A DNA stretch of 64,000 nt from an uncultured Gemmata sp. (GTDB taxonomy: Bacteria; Planctomycetota; Planctomycetia; Gemmatales; Gemmataceae), in assembly GCA_937924775.1 (NCBI GenBank), contig CALDUT010000004.1:62001-126000 (forward strand), given 5' to 3'. The notes beneath the pieces are model-generated. The model was not told where the DNA came from. It saw only the letters and a list, made by a program, of their open reading frames with translations, and ran no database searches. A program made the translations under genes and the position numbers. Shown here one piece after another: positions 1 to 9,956 of the stretch. The stretch's first letter is position 1. Each line of letters starts with the position of its first letter.

Positions 1-2
1 GG

Positions 3-1895
3 GTGGCCTTCACTCGCGACCCCAACACCGGCGAGAACGTCTTCTACGGCGATTATCTCATCAATGCCCAAGGGGAGGACGTGGTGGCGGGGATTCGTAC
101 CCCCGAGCCGATTTCGCAGTTGGAAAACGAGATGCCCGAGGTGTATCAGCAGCTCGTGCAGATCCGCTCGGTGCTGGAAAAGCACTATAAGGAGATGCAA
201 GACATCGAGTTCACGGTGCAGGAAGGGGTGCTGTACATGCTGCAAACCCGCACCGGCAAGCGCACGGGCACTGCCGCGGTGCGGATCGCTGTGGACATGG
301 TCCGGGAGGGGCTGATCGACGAAGCCACCGCCGTTAAGCGGGTCAATCCGGAAAGCCTCAACCACCTGCTGCAGCCGCAACTGGACCCGAAAGCCAAGGA
401 AAAGCCGGTCGCCCAGGGGATTGCCGCCAGCCCCGGAGCTGCTAGCGGCAAAGTGCTACTTTCCGCGGAAGCTGTGGTCGCTCATGCCGAGAAATTCCCC
501 AACGACCCGATCATCCTGGTGCGGAAAGAAACTTCGCCTGAAGATGTGGCTGGGATGCACCTGGCCAAAGGCATTCTGACCTCCACAGGCGGGAAAGCGA
601 GCCATGCCGCGGTCGTGGCCCGCGGCTGGGGGAAACCGTGCGTGGTGGGCTGTGAAGCCATCAAAATCGACGAAGCCAACCAGCAAATCACCATCGCCGG
701 CCATGTGGTGAAAGCCGGGGAATTCGTCACCATCAACGGGACCACCGGGGATGTTATCATCGGCCAAGTGCCAACAGTGCCGCCGTCGATGACGGGCGAC
801 TTCGCCACCCTCATGCAATGGGCCGACAAGTTCCGCAAACTGAAGATTCGCACCAATGCCGATTCCCCGGCCGATGCTCTCAAGGCCCGCGAATTCGGAG
901 CCGAAGGCATCGGTTTGTGCCGAACGGAACACATGTTCTTCGGCAAAGATCGCATTGCCGCGGTCCGCGAAATGATCCTCGCCACCACGGAGGAGGGGCG
1001 GAAGAAAGCCTTGGCGAAGATCGAACCCTACCAAAAGCAGGACTTTGTGGGGATTTTCGAAGCGATGGATGGTTTCCCAGTGACCATTCGGCTGCTCGAC
1101 CCGCCGTTGCACGAATTCCTGCCCCAACGCGACAACGAAAAAGGGGCGCAAGAAGTCGCCGAACAGATCGGCACCACCGTGGAAAAGGTCTTCGAACGGG
1201 TCGATGAACTGCATGAATTCAACCCGATGATGGGTTTCCGCGGCTGCCGTTTGCCGATCGTCTATCCCGAGATCGGGGATATGCAAATTCGGGCCATCAT
1301 CGAAGCGGCCATCGAAGTGAAGAAGAAGGGCAAGAGCGTTCTGCCGGAAATCATGATTCCGCTGGTGGGTACGGTTGAAGAACTTATCTTCCTCAAGAAA
1401 CGGGCCATCGCCGTGGCCGAGCAATGCATGAAGAAAGCCGGTGTTACGGTCGAATACCAGATCGGCACCATGATCGAACTGCCGCGAGCGGCGCTGACCG
1501 CGGATGAGATCGCCACCGAAGCCGAGTTCTTCAGCTTCGGTACCAACGATCTGACACAAATGACCTTCGGTTTCAGCCGCGACGACATCAAAGGCTTCAT
1601 GCCAACCTATCTCAAGGAGAAGATTCTCCCCATCGACCCGTTCCAGTCGATTGACCAAAAAGGCGTTGGTAAGTTGATCGACATGGGCATTCGCCTGGGG
1701 CGTGAAAGCCGTAAGTTGAAGCACAATCAGCACTTAAAGGTTGGTATCTGCGGTGAACACGGGGGCGACCCCGACAGCGTGGTCTTCTGCCACAAAGTCG
1801 GGATGGACTATGTCAGTTGCTCGCCGTTCCGTGTTCCGATCGCTCGTCTCGCCGCGGCTCAAGCGGCCTTGGGGGAAACCGTTCGCGACAAATAA
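3..1895 (+). CDS. ppdK: Pyruvate, phosphate dikinase, C-terminal two thirds (5' end outside window)
   Basis: Interconverts pyruvate + ATP + phosphate and PEP + AMP + PPi in the cytoplasm, in gluconeogenesis or PPi-dependent glycolysis. The visible 630 residues begin inside the nucleotide-binding domain ([10 protein letters not shown]). The central phosphohistidine domain follows, with the catalytic His at fragment residue 201 in [13 protein letters not shown]. The PEP/pyruvate TIM barrel comes last, with [19 protein letters not shown] and the active-site Cys in [10 protein letters not shown]. The first GTG of the window is an internal valine, so the true start lies to the left. Full-length family members are near 880-900 residues, so roughly 250 are missing. 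The family assignment is secure. The reading frame runs to a clean stop, with no frameshift. Confidence 0.97.
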   Translation: MAFTRDPNTGENVFYGDYLINAQGEDVVAGIRTPEPISQLENEMPEVYQQLVQIRSVLEKHYKEMQDIEFTVQEGVLYMLQTRTGKRTGTAAVRIAVDMVREGLIDEATAVKRVNPESLNHLLQPQLDPKAKEKPVAQGIAASPGAASGKVLLSAEAVVAHAEKFPNDPIILVRKETSPEDVAGMHLAKGILTSTGGKASHAAVVARGWGKPCVVGCEAIKIDEANQQITIAGHVVKAGEFVTINGTTGDVIIGQVPTVPPSMTGDFATLMQWADKFRKLKIRTNADSPADALKAREFGAEGIGLCRTEHMFFGKDRIAAVREMILATTEEGRKKALAKIEPYQKQDFVGIFEAMDGFPVTIRLLDPPLHEFLPQRDNEKGAQEVAEQIGTTVEKVFERVDELHEFNPMMGFRGCRLPIVYPEIGDMQIRAIIEAAIEVKKKGKSVLPEIMIPLVGTVEELIFLKKRAIAVAEQCMKKAGVTVEYQIGTMIELPRAALTADEIATEAEFFSFGTNDLTQMTFGFSRDDIKGFMPTYLKEKILPIDPFQSIDQKGVGKLIDMGIRLGRESRKLKHNQHLKVGICGEHGGDPDSVVFCHKVGMDYVSCSPFRVPIARLAAAQAALGETVRDK

Positions 1896-1904
1896 ACGAA
1901 CAAT

Positions 1905-1951
1905 GCCGCGACCTGTCTACCTAGCCGATTTCCGCCTGAGGTCATCGCGGC
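1905..1951 (+). terminator. Possible terminator hairpin after ppdK
   Basis: GCCGCG plus CCT at 1905-1914 can pair with AGG plus CGCGGC at 1939-1951, with a small bulge. It lies 9 nt after the ppdK stop. No T-run follows, so a role in termination is only inferred. Confidence 0.3.
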
Positions 1952-2097
1952 GAGGGAATCCTAAACATGCGTTCCGGATTTCTTCGCCGCAATCTGTTCA
2001 ATTTTTGGACATTTTGGGTGAAATTTTCTTGGGATTCTCCGCTTGGGGTGGTACTTTATCGCGCAACTGTTGAGCTCACGCCACGGAGGTTCTCGTC

Positions 2098-2847
2098 ATG
2101 TGTTGCTTTTCGCGGCCGGTGGAGCTGGTTGCGGACACCAACATTTTCGCCCGCGAATCGAAAAATGGCCGACAGTATCTGGTTTACAGTATGACCTTCA
2201 AGTCGGTAGAAGACTTGGCGATGATCCTGCCGATTCCCACACCGAAAGCGTCTCCGGAAGACGCGGTGAAGTTCATTTCGCTCAAAGGCTACGAAAACTT
2301 CTTCGACGACCTGCGTAAAGGTTTCCCCGCGCCACCGCCCAGCCGCGGCAAAAGCGATGAAACGGATTTGGGTAGCAAAAATACGCTCAAAGTTGTGGAA
2401 GTGGGCGATTTTATTGCATCGTTTGTGCCAACATTAAAGGATTTCGACCGGCTCGATAAACACTTCCGCTTGCCCGACAACGTTTGGGAGAAGTTGCCAC
2501 AATATCGGGATTGGGGGTTTGCGGTCTTCAAGCTCAAAAAACCCGAGCATGGCCGCAGCAAAGTTCACCCGATGGCCTGTGAATTTCCCCGTGCTGACAA
2601 ACGGGTGCTCTTCTTTCCTACGGTTCATATCCACGATGGCACCGTGCCGCCCAAAGCCCGGTTCGACCATTCGCTCTTCTGCCAGCTGGTCGGCGGTGCC
2701 CCCCACCACTGGGAAGAATCCGAACGCCTGGCGGAACAATTCATGGTCATCTCGAAAACGGCAGGCATCGTCGATGGTGATGCCCACGTTTACCGCAGGC
2801 TGATACGAGGATCATTCGACAACAAAGACATCCTTGTGTCGGCGTAG
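2098..2847 (+). CDS. Conserved hypothetical protein, 249 aa
   Basis: I do not recognise a named domain. The protein is soluble-looking, with no signal peptide or membrane segment. It has an N-terminal CCFSRPVE stretch, a central DFIASFVPTLKDFDRL segment and a histidine-containing C-terminal part (FFPTVHIHDG, then FDHSLFCQL and GGAPHHWEES). The start is well supported: a GGAGG sits about 10 nt before the ATG. The gene stands alone, about 200 nt after ppdK. A hairpin lies 85 nt downstream. Histidine and cysteine residues could bind metal, but that is speculation. I infer a lineage-restricted protein of unknown function. Confidence 0.8.
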   Translation: MCCFSRPVELVADTNIFARESKNGRQYLVYSMTFKSVEDLAMILPIPTPKASPEDAVKFISLKGYENFFDDLRKGFPAPPPSRGKSDETDLGSKNTLKVVEVGDFIASFVPTLKDFDRLDKHFRLPDNVWEKLPQYRDWGFAVFKLKKPEHGRSKVHPMACEFPRADKRVLFFPTVHIHDGTVPPKARFDHSLFCQLVGGAPHHWEESERLAEQFMVISKTAGIVDGDAHVYRRLIRGSFDNKDILVSA

Positions 2848-2931
2848 ACTCTGATCGCTCGCTCAATGCGGGTGAAGCGGACCCAACCCGACGATTGAGT
2901 GTGGTTATTCCACAGAATCGTTCATTGACGA

Positions 2932-2962
2932 CAGCCAGCCCGGGGTTGTCCCGAGCTGGCTG
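2932..2962 (+). terminator. Strong hairpin downstream of the 2098-2847 gene
   Basis: CAGCCAGC (2932-2939) pairs with GCTGGCTG (2955-2962). CGGG (2941-2944) pairs with CCCG (2950-2953). One mismatch separates the two stems, and the loop is 5 nt. No T-run follows, so it is a stable 3' end or a Rho-independent-like terminator without a U tract. The rest of the 2848-3150 gap shows no gene. Confidence 0.4.
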
Positions 2963-3150
2963 ATTGGTTGTCCCCGATGCTGCCGTGGACGACGACACCC
3001 GATTGTACTCGAGCTGGCTCTGTCAGGACTGCCGAGGTTATTTTGGGGAACAATGGGGAGATGTTACCCGTCCGTCGGCAACGGGGCTTCCTTTTAGTTG
3101 TGGTCTGTGGTAATAAGTATATAGTTGTTCAGATTGTGAGGGGAGGTGCG

Positions 3151-3764
3151 ATGATGAATGCCACAACCCGGCCCGCTTCGCCGCCACCGCTACTTTCTCT
3201 AACGGGCCTTAAGCGGTTTACACCGGAGCAATATCACGTCGCTGATCCACAGCGGGATTCTGCACGATGGCGAACCGGTCGGGCTGCTCGAAGGTTACCT
3301 CCTGGAGAAAGCCATGTGCAACCCTCCACACGATGGTATGATTACGCGGCTGATCAATCGGCTTCCCCAGCGATTGCCTAGGGGGTGGGTGCTGCGGATT
3401 CGATGTGCCGCGGCTTTGGGTGATAGCCAACCAGAACCGGATGGATCGATCGTTCGCGGCGATGATACGTCCTATGATACGCGATTACCTAACGCCACAG
3501 ATTTTGGCATCAATAGAAGTCTCTGATTCATTGTTGGCGTTTGATCGTCGGGACAAGGGGCGGATTTACCCACGGGCGGGTATTCCGGTGTATTGGATTA
3601 TCAACGTCGCGGACAAGATGGTGGAAGTATACAGTGATCCGGAGAGTACGGGGAATCCGCCGGGTTATCGGGTTCGGCGGGATTATCGGCCGAGTGAGGA
3701 TGTGCCGGTGGTGTTGGATGGTCAGGTCGTGGCGGCGGTTTCTGTGAGTGAACGTTTGCAGTGA
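3151..3764 (+). pseudogene. Uma2 (DUF820) family endonuclease-like gene, broken by two frameshifts
   Basis: Three consecutive frames together spell one Uma2-family protein. Frame 1 gives the start, ending in KRFTPEQYH, after a GGGAGG SD and ATG at 3151. Frame 2 gives SLIHSGILHDGEPVGLLEGY, NPPHDGMITRL and the SQPEPDGSIVRGD segment. Frame 3 gives IEVSDSLLAFDRRDKGRIY, AGIPVYWIINV and DVPVVLDGQ. The shifts lie near 3237-3245 and 3503-3517. The acidic residues and lysine typical of the PD-(D/E)xK-like core (EPD, IEV, DK) are still recognisable, so decay is recent. Uma2 genes are often numerous in Gemmata-type genomes. Sequencing error is possible, but two shifts make real decay likelier. Confidence 0.85.
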
Positions 3765-3779
3765 GGGGTGTGGGAGTGA

Positions 3780-5063
3780 TTAGGTTTCGTCATCGAAATC
3801 GTCGAGCCAGTGGCCGAGTTTGTCGCGTTTGGCTTGGAGATACTCCCGATTGTGAGCCCCTGGCGGCATTTGAATGGGCACGCGTTCCACGATGCGCAGG
3901 CCGTAGCCATCCAAACCGATCACTTTCCGCGGGTTGTTGGTGAGCAGGCGAATGTCGCGAACCCCCAGATCATAAAGAATCTGGGCACCGATGCCAAAGT
4001 GACGCAGATCGGCGGCGAACCCGAGCCGCTTGTTCGCTTCAACCGTGTCGAGGCCTTCTTCCTGTTGGAGTTTGTACGCTCGGAGTTTATTCAGCAAGCC
4101 AATACCGCGGCCTTCCTGCCGCATGTACACGATCACGCCGCGACCGGCCTCGGCCACTTGCTTCATGGCATACTGCAGCTGCGGGCCGCAGTCGCATTTG
4201 GCAGAATGCAGTACGTCACCAGTCAGGCATTCGCTGTGCATCCGCACCAGGACGGGCTCTTTCTGAACCGGTACGGTTTCAATAGCCGCTTCCCCAGCGT
4301 CGCTGAGGGGAAGACCGATACCGCCGAGCGTGAGGGCCAAATGGGGTTCGGTGTCCACCAGCGAAGTGTAGGCAAAAAGATCAAAAACGCCGAAATCGGT
4401 GGGGAGCTTGAGGGTCAGTTCGCGTTTAACGAGTTTTTCCCGCCGCCGCCGGTATTCGATGAGGTCAGCGATAGTACACATTTTCAAGCCGTGGGTGGCA
4501 CAGAACTTTTGCAGATCGGGCAGACGGGCCATTGTGCCGTCTTCATTGAGGATTTCGCAAATGACAGCAATTTCCCGCAAACCAGCCAGACGGCACAGAT
4601 CGACGCTGCCTTCGGTATGGCCCGCCCGCACCAGCACACCCCCGGGGCGGGCGATCAGGCCATCCATGTGCCCTTTGTCACGAACCAGATCGTGCGGCCC
4701 GCTGTTGGGGTCGGCACACACTTGAACCGTCCGGGCCCGGTCGTAGGCGGAAATGCCCGTCGTGATGCCGTAGCGGGCATCGAAATTGTGGGTGAAGGGG
4801 GTGGCCGTCGGATCGAGATTGACTCCGGGGAGCAACTCCAGCCCCAGGCGGTCAGCGTGAGCCTTGGAGAATGACACACACAAGCGGCCACAGGCATGGC
4901 GGATCATGAAATTGATGGCCTGTGGCGTGACCGCCTCGGCCGCCATCACGAGATCGCCTTCGTTTTCGCGATGCTCGTCGTCCACCAGAACGATCATGCG
5001 GCCGGCCCGGAGTTCTTCCAGGGCCGTATCAATCGTGCAGAAGCCTTCGGCCGTGCGGGGCAT
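3780..5063 (-). CDS. ribBA: Bifunctional 3,4-dihydroxy-2-butanone-4-phosphate synthase / GTP cyclohydrolase II
   Basis: Supplies both precursors of riboflavin: dihydroxybutanone phosphate from ribulose-5-phosphate, and diaminopyrimidine from GTP. The 427-residue protein carries the RibB domain first ([16 protein letters not shown], then [13 protein letters not shown]). The RibA domain follows, with the zinc cysteines of [17 protein letters not shown] and the [12 protein letters not shown] motif. The start at 5063 has AGGAG 9 nt upstream. The open frame continues further upstream but overlaps the preceding gene and is not needed. A TACAAT box at 5091-5096 may give it its own promoter. It sits 53 nt after the 5117-6667 gene on the same strand. 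No FMN riboswitch is visible upstream. Confidence 0.96.
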   Translation of the reverse strand: MPRTAEGFCTIDTALEELRAGRMIVLVDDEHRENEGDLVMAAEAVTPQAINFMIRHACGRLCVSFSKAHADRLGLELLPGVNLDPTATPFTHNFDARYGITTGISAYDRARTVQVCADPNSGPHDLVRDKGHMDGLIARPGGVLVRAGHTEGSVDLCRLAGLREIAVICEILNEDGTMARLPDLQKFCATHGLKMCTIADLIEYRRRREKLVKRELTLKLPTDFGVFDLFAYTSLVDTEPHLALTLGGIGLPLSDAGEAAIETVPVQKEPVLVRMHSECLTGDVLHSAKCDCGPQLQYAMKQVAEAGRGVIVYMRQEGRGIGLLNKLRAYKLQQEEGLDTVEANKRLGFAADLRHFGIGAQILYDLGVRDIRLLTNNPRKVIGLDGYGLRIVERVPIQMPPGAHNREYLQAKRDKLGHWLDDFDDET

Positions 5064-5090
5064 CACAATTGCTCCTGGGGTGTTTGTTCT

Positions 5091-5118
5091 ATTGTACGCC
5101 CCGCGTCGGCGGGAAGTC
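5091..5118 (-). promoter_or_regulatory. Possible promoter for ribBA
   Basis: On the minus strand, TACAAT (5096-5091) is preceded by a TGAC-containing -35-like hexamer at about 17 nt. The ATG is about 27 nt downstream of the box, with an SD between them. The assignment is inferred from the hexamers only. Confidence 0.35.
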
Positions 5119-6667
5119 ATGAGCCGGGACCGTCCATACCCGGCATACCCATCCCCGGTCCCGGCGGACTGAGACTGACAGGGGCCATGTCGGATTCCAC
5201 CCGGACAACACGCCACGGTAAGGCCAACCGGTCTGGAGCCTTGGGGTCGCGGAAAAGCTCCAGTAGCTCGTTGAGAAGCTCGCGTGGCAATTCTACCGTA
5301 GTGGGCGAGCTGGCCGCGTTGGCTTTGTGCCGCTGCAATATCTCCAGAACCGCAGGATGAGTGCATTCCACAACCACACGACCGCGGGCCACCTCGTTTT
5401 TGCCAATCAGTTGAATTTCGATGGGGACGCGAACTTCCACGGAGTTTTCCAGAATCGTGAGAATGTCCTCTTTATCGATCGGGGCACCATCGGGGCCTTT
5501 CAACTTATCACCCGCGGGTCGAATACTTTGCCGCTCCCACGACTTCATGAAGGTCGCTTTCACCTCGGGCGACGGTTCCGCTCCCTTGGGAAGCCGGAAG
5601 AAATTCTGATGGAGATAGTCGCGATAACCCGTAGGATCGATGGTGCCGATCACGGCCGCAAAGGCCAGTTGGGAAACGCCGCGCGGATCAAGGGCCACTT
5701 CCGCCCAATTCTGCCGATCGCCGCCGGGCAAAATGAAGGCCCGATACAAATAGGGGTGCGTTGACGGACCAAACCGGGCATGATCCACAAAACCCCGACC
5801 AAAACTGCCGCCATCTTTTTCCAACAGCCACACCAGCCAGCCATAGGTCGTACGGGTCACCTGCGATTGATCGACAAAACCGCCACGGGGCCGTTCGATC
5901 ATCCATTGCCGGGCCCCGGTGCCGCCGCTTTCGCTCGTCACACCTTCAATACCTCGCAATGGAATGGTCACGGGGAAAGAGCCTTCGGGGCATTGGACCG
6001 TGCCCAGAAGCGTACACTCGATCACACCGGGTCTATTGTTCCACGTCACGGTGGTGGTCGTGAAGTTCAGTTGCCCCTTATTTCGCTGACCCAGCCGGAC
6101 CAAATCGCCATGGAGGAACGTGAGGAAATCGTCGCGGAAGCGAGCCCGCATTTCCTGGGCATCGTCGGGGGCGACCGCCTGGCGAGCCCCAGGCGGTAGC
6201 GTACGATAGAAGGCGCGAGCGATGTCTTCATCCGAAGCGGTATTGATGAGAACGAACCACTTTTCCGCTTCCGCTTGTGCATCGCGACGGATGGCGAAGC
6301 TGATCGCAAAAAGATAAGCGACGTAGCACAGGCCCAGGATCACTGCCGTCCACCAGGCCGCGTTGACGAGATTGACGCCGTAGAGAATGCCAGTCCGTGT
6401 GCCTTCGGAGTTCTGGATGGTCCGCCGCGCGGCAAAGCACAAAACCAGGGTGGCCACCGGCAAAATCAAAAAGGCCGGCTCGATCAGCGGTTTGCGGGAC
6501 CGCAAGGCGAAATACCCAAAAACAAACAGGATGAGGGCAAATGTGCCGGCCACAGTCGCGGCCAGAGCTGCCACCCACGATACCGGTACATACGGTATCA
6601 CGTCCGCCGTGGACGGCAGGGCCGGAAGCGACGATGCGCGTGCCGAGGGGGAATTCGATTCAGCCAT
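5117..6667 (-). CDS. Conserved membrane-anchored hypothetical protein, 516 aa
   Basis: I recognise no named family. Three hydrophobic segments lie in the first third: about residues 29-53 ([17 protein letters not shown] onward), 64-82, and 100-127. A large soluble part follows, beginning with an [20 protein letters not shown] region. It has a beta-rich middle ([17 protein letters not shown]) and a proline- and glycine-rich C terminus ([16 protein letters not shown]). The topology suggests a membrane-anchored cytoplasmic or periplasmic domain. It lies between rpoZ (169 nt upstream) and ribBA (53 nt downstream) and is probably co-transcribed with at least ribBA. The ATG at 6667 has only a weak SD. 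Function unknown. Confidence 0.8.
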   Translation of the reverse strand: MAESNSPSARASSLPALPSTADVIPYVPVSWVAALAATVAGTFALILFVFGYFALRSRKPLIEPAFLILPVATLVLCFAARRTIQNSEGTRTGILYGVNLVNAAWWTAVILGLCYVAYLFAISFAIRRDAQAEAEKWFVLINTASDEDIARAFYRTLPPGARQAVAPDDAQEMRARFRDDFLTFLHGDLVRLGQRNKGQLNFTTTTVTWNNRPGVIECTLLGTVQCPEGSFPVTIPLRGIEGVTSESGGTGARQWMIERPRGGFVDQSQVTRTTYGWLVWLLEKDGGSFGRGFVDHARFGPSTHPYLYRAFILPGGDRQNWAEVALDPRGVSQLAFAAVIGTIDPTGYRDYLHQNFFRLPKGAEPSPEVKATFMKSWERQSIRPAGDKLKGPDGAPIDKEDILTILENSVEVRVPIEIQLIGKNEVARGRVVVECTHPAVLEILQRHKANAASSPTTVELPRELLNELLELFRDPKAPDRLALPWRVVRVESDMAPVSLSPPGPGMGMPGMDGPGS

Positions 6668-6836
6668 AACTGGATAACCCCGAACCGGTTCGATGTGCGC
6701 TTATTCTACGCGGACACCGGTACTACGGGACAGCCGGCGAATCGGTTCATTCGTCACAAAAAGCTTCCGCGCACAACGGTGGTCGGCTCATCCGAGCGGG
6801 TTGGCCGACCCAAGATCGGAGACCCAAGATCGGAAT

Positions 6837-7151
6837 TCAGTCGTCCGAGGCCGGACGGGCCGTGGCCCCGGGGGCCGGCGGGGTCGCGCCCGGCATGCCC
6901 GGATAGGCTCCGGGCAGATTGGCGAGGCTCGTTTGATTCTTGGCTTGCACGGCCCCCGAAGCGTCGAGGTAGATTTTGTCCTGCAGAATTTCTTGAATCA
7001 CGATGGCCATGCGGTCGGTGAGGCCGCGGGTATCGACCAGCGGCTTGGCTCCCGTGTTGAGGGCGATCATGCGTTTTTGAATCAGTGTCGAGAGCTTGAA
7101 GCGGCCCCCCACTTTGTTCACAATCGCTTCTTCTTTTAACTCGTCGAGCAT
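6837..7151 (-). CDS. rpoZ: DNA-directed RNA polymerase omega subunit
   Basis: Small subunit that helps assemble RNA polymerase by binding the beta' subunit. The 104-residue protein has the family core [20 protein letters not shown] near the N terminus, then a helix ([18 protein letters not shown]). A low-complexity Pro/Gly/Ala tail ends [17 protein letters not shown] and is longer than in proteobacterial omega. The start at 7151 has GGAGG 8 nt upstream. It follows gmk by 13 nt, and the gene order yicC-gmk-rpoZ is a widespread conserved cluster that supports the assignment. Confidence 0.9.
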   Translation of the reverse strand: MLDELKEEAIVNKVGGRFKLSTLIQKRMIALNTGAKPLVDTRGLTDRMAIVIQEILQDKIYLDASGAVQAKNQTSLANLPGAYPGMPGATPPAPGATARPASDD

Positions 7152-7164
7152 AAGCAACCTCCGA

Positions 7165-7755
7165 TCAATGGAACCGCTCGCCAATCCGCTGACGCAGTTC
7201 GCGGACGGCCTGCTCCAGATCGCGGTTCACGATCTGGTGGTGAAATTGTCCCGCTGCGGCCAATTCCCGTTGGGCCGTTTGGAGACGGCGGGCAATCCGC
7301 TCCGCGGATGTATCGTTGCGCCCGCGCAAGCGGGCTTCCAATTCTGTCAGGCTCGGCGGCGCGATGAAGATGGACAGACTTTCCGGGCACAGTTCCCGCA
7401 CGCGGGCGGCCCCTTGGACGTCGATGACCAGTATCACTCCGATCCCTTGTGCCAAATACGGTTCGACTTCGCTTTTGGGGGTCCCGTAGTAATCGTCGCC
7501 GAAAACGATGGCATATTCCAACAGTCGGTTTTCGGCAATTTCTTTCTGGAATCGCTCGCGACTCCAGAAGTGGTAATCGCGGCCATCCTCCTCCCCGGGG
7601 CGCGGGGGGCGTGTTGTGGCCGTGATGGCCCGGCGTAGGGGCGGGTGAGCATTCTCCATCTGCGTCAGCAGCCGCTGCACCACGGTGGTTTTGCCCACCC
7701 CGCTGGGCCCGGATACCACAATCAGCGGGGCTTTCGCCGTTGTACCGCTCATCAT
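7165..7755 (-). CDS. gmk: Guanylate kinase
   Basis: Phosphorylates GMP to GDP with ATP. The 196-residue protein has the P-loop GPSGVGKTT near residue 16 and the GMP-binding [18 protein letters not shown] stretch. The lid region is present, as is the family's [13 protein letters not shown] segment. Two ATG codons (7755 and 7752) are adjacent; a G-rich SD lies immediately upstream, so the second may be used. It is in the middle of the yicC-gmk-rpoZ run, 17 nt after yicC. Full length, with all motifs intact. Confidence 0.97.
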   Translation of the reverse strand: MMSGTTAKAPLIVVSGPSGVGKTTVVQRLLTQMENAHPPLRRAITATTRPPRPGEEDGRDYHFWSRERFQKEIAENRLLEYAIVFGDDYYGTPKSEVEPYLAQGIGVILVIDVQGAARVRELCPESLSIFIAPPSLTELEARLRGRNDTSAERIARRLQTAQRELAAAGQFHHQIVNRDLEQAVRELRQRIGERFH

Positions 7756-7772
7756 CCCCCCCGCGGGCCTGG

Positions 7773-8663
7773 CTATTCGATGTTGAGGACCAGTTCGCGA
7801 AGCTTTTCCAAGGTCGCTTTAATCTCAAAAACCTGACGGCTGATCGCCACATCGCCGGCTTTGGAACCGATCGTGTTGGCTTCCCGGCCCATTTCCTGAA
7901 TGACGAATTCCAGCTTCCGCCCCGCCTCATCGCCCTTACGAACCAATTCGGCCAACTGCTCCAGATGGCTCGTCAATCGGGTGACTTCTTCCGAGACATC
8001 CGTGCGATCGGCAAACAGAGCCACCTCCCGAATGATACTTTCGGCACTCACCACCACACCCGCCTCGGCGACCGCCTGCCGGACGCGTTCGAGCAGCCGC
8101 TGCCGGTACTCGCTGACGACCCCCGGCAGCAACTCCCGCAAGCTCGCCAATTGGTCCGCAATCGCCCGGTGATACCCCAGCAGTTCCGCGGCCATGGCCT
8201 GACCTTCGTCGTGCCGCATGGCGTTGACTTTCGCCAAGGCGGCTTCCAACGTTTGTTCGACGATGGGCCATTCATCCTCGGGCAAGCTGGTACTGCCCCG
8301 CGGCTCGGGAGCAACGCCGGGCAATGCCAATGCCCCAGCCAAGAGCGGTGCAACAAACTCCGGGGTTCCGGCTTCGTCGCAAGCGGTGCGGATCTGCCGC
8401 ACATAGTCGGCCAAGGCAGCGATGTTCAAGGGAGGGACCGCCGCCGGCGAAGACCGATCGACTCGAATGTGAATGTGGAGTGTCCCGCGGCGAATGTGCC
8501 GACGAACGATTTTCTCCAATTCCGATTCGTAAAGTGGGTAAGGCTCGGAACCCCGAACGGTCAGTTTCAGATACCGGTTGTTGAGGGCCCGGACCTCCAC
8601 CGACACGCCGACTGTCTCCGTCTGCGTGCGAGCTTCGCCAAACCCGGTCATGCTCCGCAACAC
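7773..8663 (-). CDS. yicC: YicC/YloC family endoribonuclease
   Basis: The family has been shown to cleave RNA and is typically encoded next to gmk. The protein begins LRSMTGFGEAR, the hallmark start, and contains VEVRALNNRYLKLTVRG. The C-terminal part carries the family motifs GRKLEFVIQEMGREANTIGSK and AGDVAISRQVFEIKATLEKL. I chose the GTG at 8663 because GAGG lies 8 nt before it. A GTG at 8672 in the same frame overlaps that SD and would add three residues. This gives 296 residues, normal for the family. It heads the yicC-gmk-rpoZ cluster, 99 nt after secG on the same strand. Confidence 0.93.
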   Translation of the reverse strand: MLRSMTGFGEARTQTETVGVSVEVRALNNRYLKLTVRGSEPYPLYESELEKIVRRHIRRGTLHIHIRVDRSSPAAVPPLNIAALADYVRQIRTACDEAGTPEFVAPLLAGALALPGVAPEPRGSTSLPEDEWPIVEQTLEAALAKVNAMRHDEGQAMAAELLGYHRAIADQLASLRELLPGVVSEYRQRLLERVRQAVAEAGVVVSAESIIREVALFADRTDVSEEVTRLTSHLEQLAELVRKGDEAGRKLEFVIQEMGREANTIGSKAGDVAISRQVFEIKATLEKLRELVLNIE

Positions 8664-8762
8664 GCCGGCCACCTCGTTGATAATCCTTACGTTCTGTGAT
8701 TTTCCCCCCTACGGAGGACAATCCGAGTGATTATTGACTGGATTTCTTGCACTTTCTGGAGC

Positions 8763-9059
8763 TTAGTTGGTTTTGCCAATCATCGGTCGGTTTTCTTGTT
8801 CACTAATATCATATTTGACCACTTTGACATGGATCATAATGACCAGCACCCACACACCGGCCAACCAGAGCGTCACGCGAACGAACTGATCGGCCGCCCG
8901 CGACCCAAAAGGACTCGAGCCGCCTGCACCACCAAACGCGCCGGCCAAACCACCGCCTTTACCGCGTTGAATCAACACCACCAGCATCAGGAGCAACCCC
9001 AAACACAAAACAATCAGGTTGAGAAGATGCGAAACCCACCACGCGGCAAAGACAGTCAC
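8763..9059 (-). CDS. secG: Preprotein translocase subunit SecG
   Basis: Small membrane subunit of the SecYEG protein export channel. Two membrane helices flank the diagnostic loop IQRGKGGGLAGAFGGAGG, which continues SSPFGSRAADQFVRVT. The second helix is LWLAGVWVLVIMIHVKVV. GTG at 9059 is preferred because GGAGG is 7 nt upstream; a GTG at 9077 is only 1 nt from its nearest SD. A TACAAT box at 9119-9124 could be its -10 element. Length and topology fit the family. Confidence 0.9.
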   Translation of the reverse strand: MTVFAAWWVSHLLNLIVLCLGLLLMLVVLIQRGKGGGLAGAFGGAGGSSPFGSRAADQFVRVTLWLAGVWVLVIMIHVKVVKYDISEQENRPMIGKTN

Positions 9060-9424
9060 GACCAAGCCTCCCCACACCTCCCGCGACCAAGCCGCGGGTC
9101 CAGGATCCCTGAACAGTTATTGTAGAAACATCTCCGGTGACCGGGTAGCGGTTGTTCGGATCCGATCTCCCCAGGCAGTTCCTTCCCAATGGGCCCGCGA
9201 ACAGAGGTGCCAGTTCTCAAGACGCAGCGGGCTGCTCCCAGAGCGAAGCGTTCTACCCCAGCAAAACCAAGGCGACGGGCGATTCAATAGCGATAACCGG
9301 ATCGGGGAAGGGCGACTATCTTTGTCCCACGGCATAATTTTGAGGTTCGGCCTGAATTCCTGGGGGTATTCTCCCCCTTAGCGAACTGAGGTTCATCTTT
9401 TCGGACCCACCTCGTCATGATGGA

Positions 9425-9453
9425 TGTTCCAAGCATCACCACCGCTTGGAACA
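9425..9453. repeat. 10-bp perfect inverted repeat with 9-nt loop
   Basis: TGTTCCAAGC (9425-9434) and GCTTGGAACA (9444-9453) are perfect reverse complements around ATCACCACC. No T-run follows on either strand. It could be an operator or an RNA hairpin. No transcript is assigned to it. Confidence 0.6.
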
Positions 9454-9520
9454 CAGTGCGGCATTCCGCGGTTGGGATCATTCTCGTGCTTGTTAAAATG
9501 ATAATCTATATTCGCCCTTA

Positions 9521-9560
9521 CATCCTCAACATACTCATCCTCAACATAATCATCCTTAAC
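9521..9560. repeat. 15-bp tandem repeat, about 2.7 copies
   Basis: CATCCTCAACATACT (9521-9535) is followed by CATCCTCAACATAAT (9536-9550), then CATCCTTAAC (9551-9560). The repeat is in intergenic DNA of lower GC than the genes around it. Confidence 0.7.
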
Positions 9561-9766
9561 TAGGGCGAGAGAACCTCATCACCGGTGCCGCGATCGGCCT
9601 GAAGCGGAGTAATTCGGAATGAACGCCACGGGTCCTTACGGAGTCACCAATTTTGCGAGGTTATAGGTAAGGAAACCGCCGGTTTTCCGATCGTTCTGCC
9701 CAGGGGTTTCCGAGACTCCCCGAGCATTTGTTTTTACCCGACCGTCGGCATCGCCATGGGTCGGAC

Positions 9767-9795
9767 TTGTCAGGAGAAGATCGATCCGGGACAAT
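9767..9795 (+). promoter_or_regulatory. Probable promoter of tRNA-Arg
   Basis: TTGTCA (9767-9772) and GACAAT (9790-9795) are spaced by exactly 17 nt. They end 9 nt before the mature tRNA, which fits a housekeeping sigma-70-type promoter. Confidence 0.5.
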
Positions 9796-9804
9796 GGTAA
9801 GTGT

Positions 9805-9878
9805 GCGCCTGTAGCTCAACTGGATAGAGCACCCGCCTTCTAAGCGGGTGGTTGTGGGTTCAAGTCCCGCCGGGCGTA
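9805..9878 (+). tRNA. tRNA-Arg(TCT)
   Basis: A 74-nt cloverleaf without encoded CCA. The acceptor is GCGCCTG with CGGGCGT. The D-arm is AGCTCAACTGGATAGAGC. The anticodon stem CCCGC/GCGGG encloses CTTCTAA, giving anticodon TCT. The T-arm is GTGGG-TTCAAGT-CCCGC and the discriminator base is A. A TATTTTTG tract follows directly and may end transcription. Confidence 0.95.
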
Positions 9879-9956
9879 TTTTTGATTGGCGTATTCTTAA
9901 ATACTGAATAACTGACACCAATCGAGTATGGGTCCGTTTGCATGGGGAGGAGTACG

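Larger units (their letters stand above)
9060..9804. other. 745-nt intergenic region between secG and tRNA-Arg
   Basis: No convincing coding region. It contains a 10-bp perfect inverted repeat (9425-9453), a short 15-bp tandem repeat (9521-9560) and the probable tRNA promoter (9767-9795). The first 60 nt probably hold the secG promoter and leader. Confidence 0.5.

Noticed and set aside
456-1733. Long leftward open frame opposite ppdK
   Set aside because: Antisense shadow of a strongly conserved gene; frames like this are common in GC-rich sequence.
4497-4520. TGGCAC...TTGCA resembling a sigma-54 promoter
   Set aside because: Spacing is two bases too long, and the site lies inside the ribBA coding region with no gene downstream in that direction.
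3810-4874. Rightward 354-codon open frame opposite ribBA
   Set aside because: Antisense shadow; ribBA has all catalytic motifs on the other strand.
9119-9320. Segment on the minus strand resembling the SRP RNA GGAAGGAA loop
   Set aside because: Only a short GGAAGGAACTGCC fits; the flanking conserved pairs and the AGGTC side are absent.
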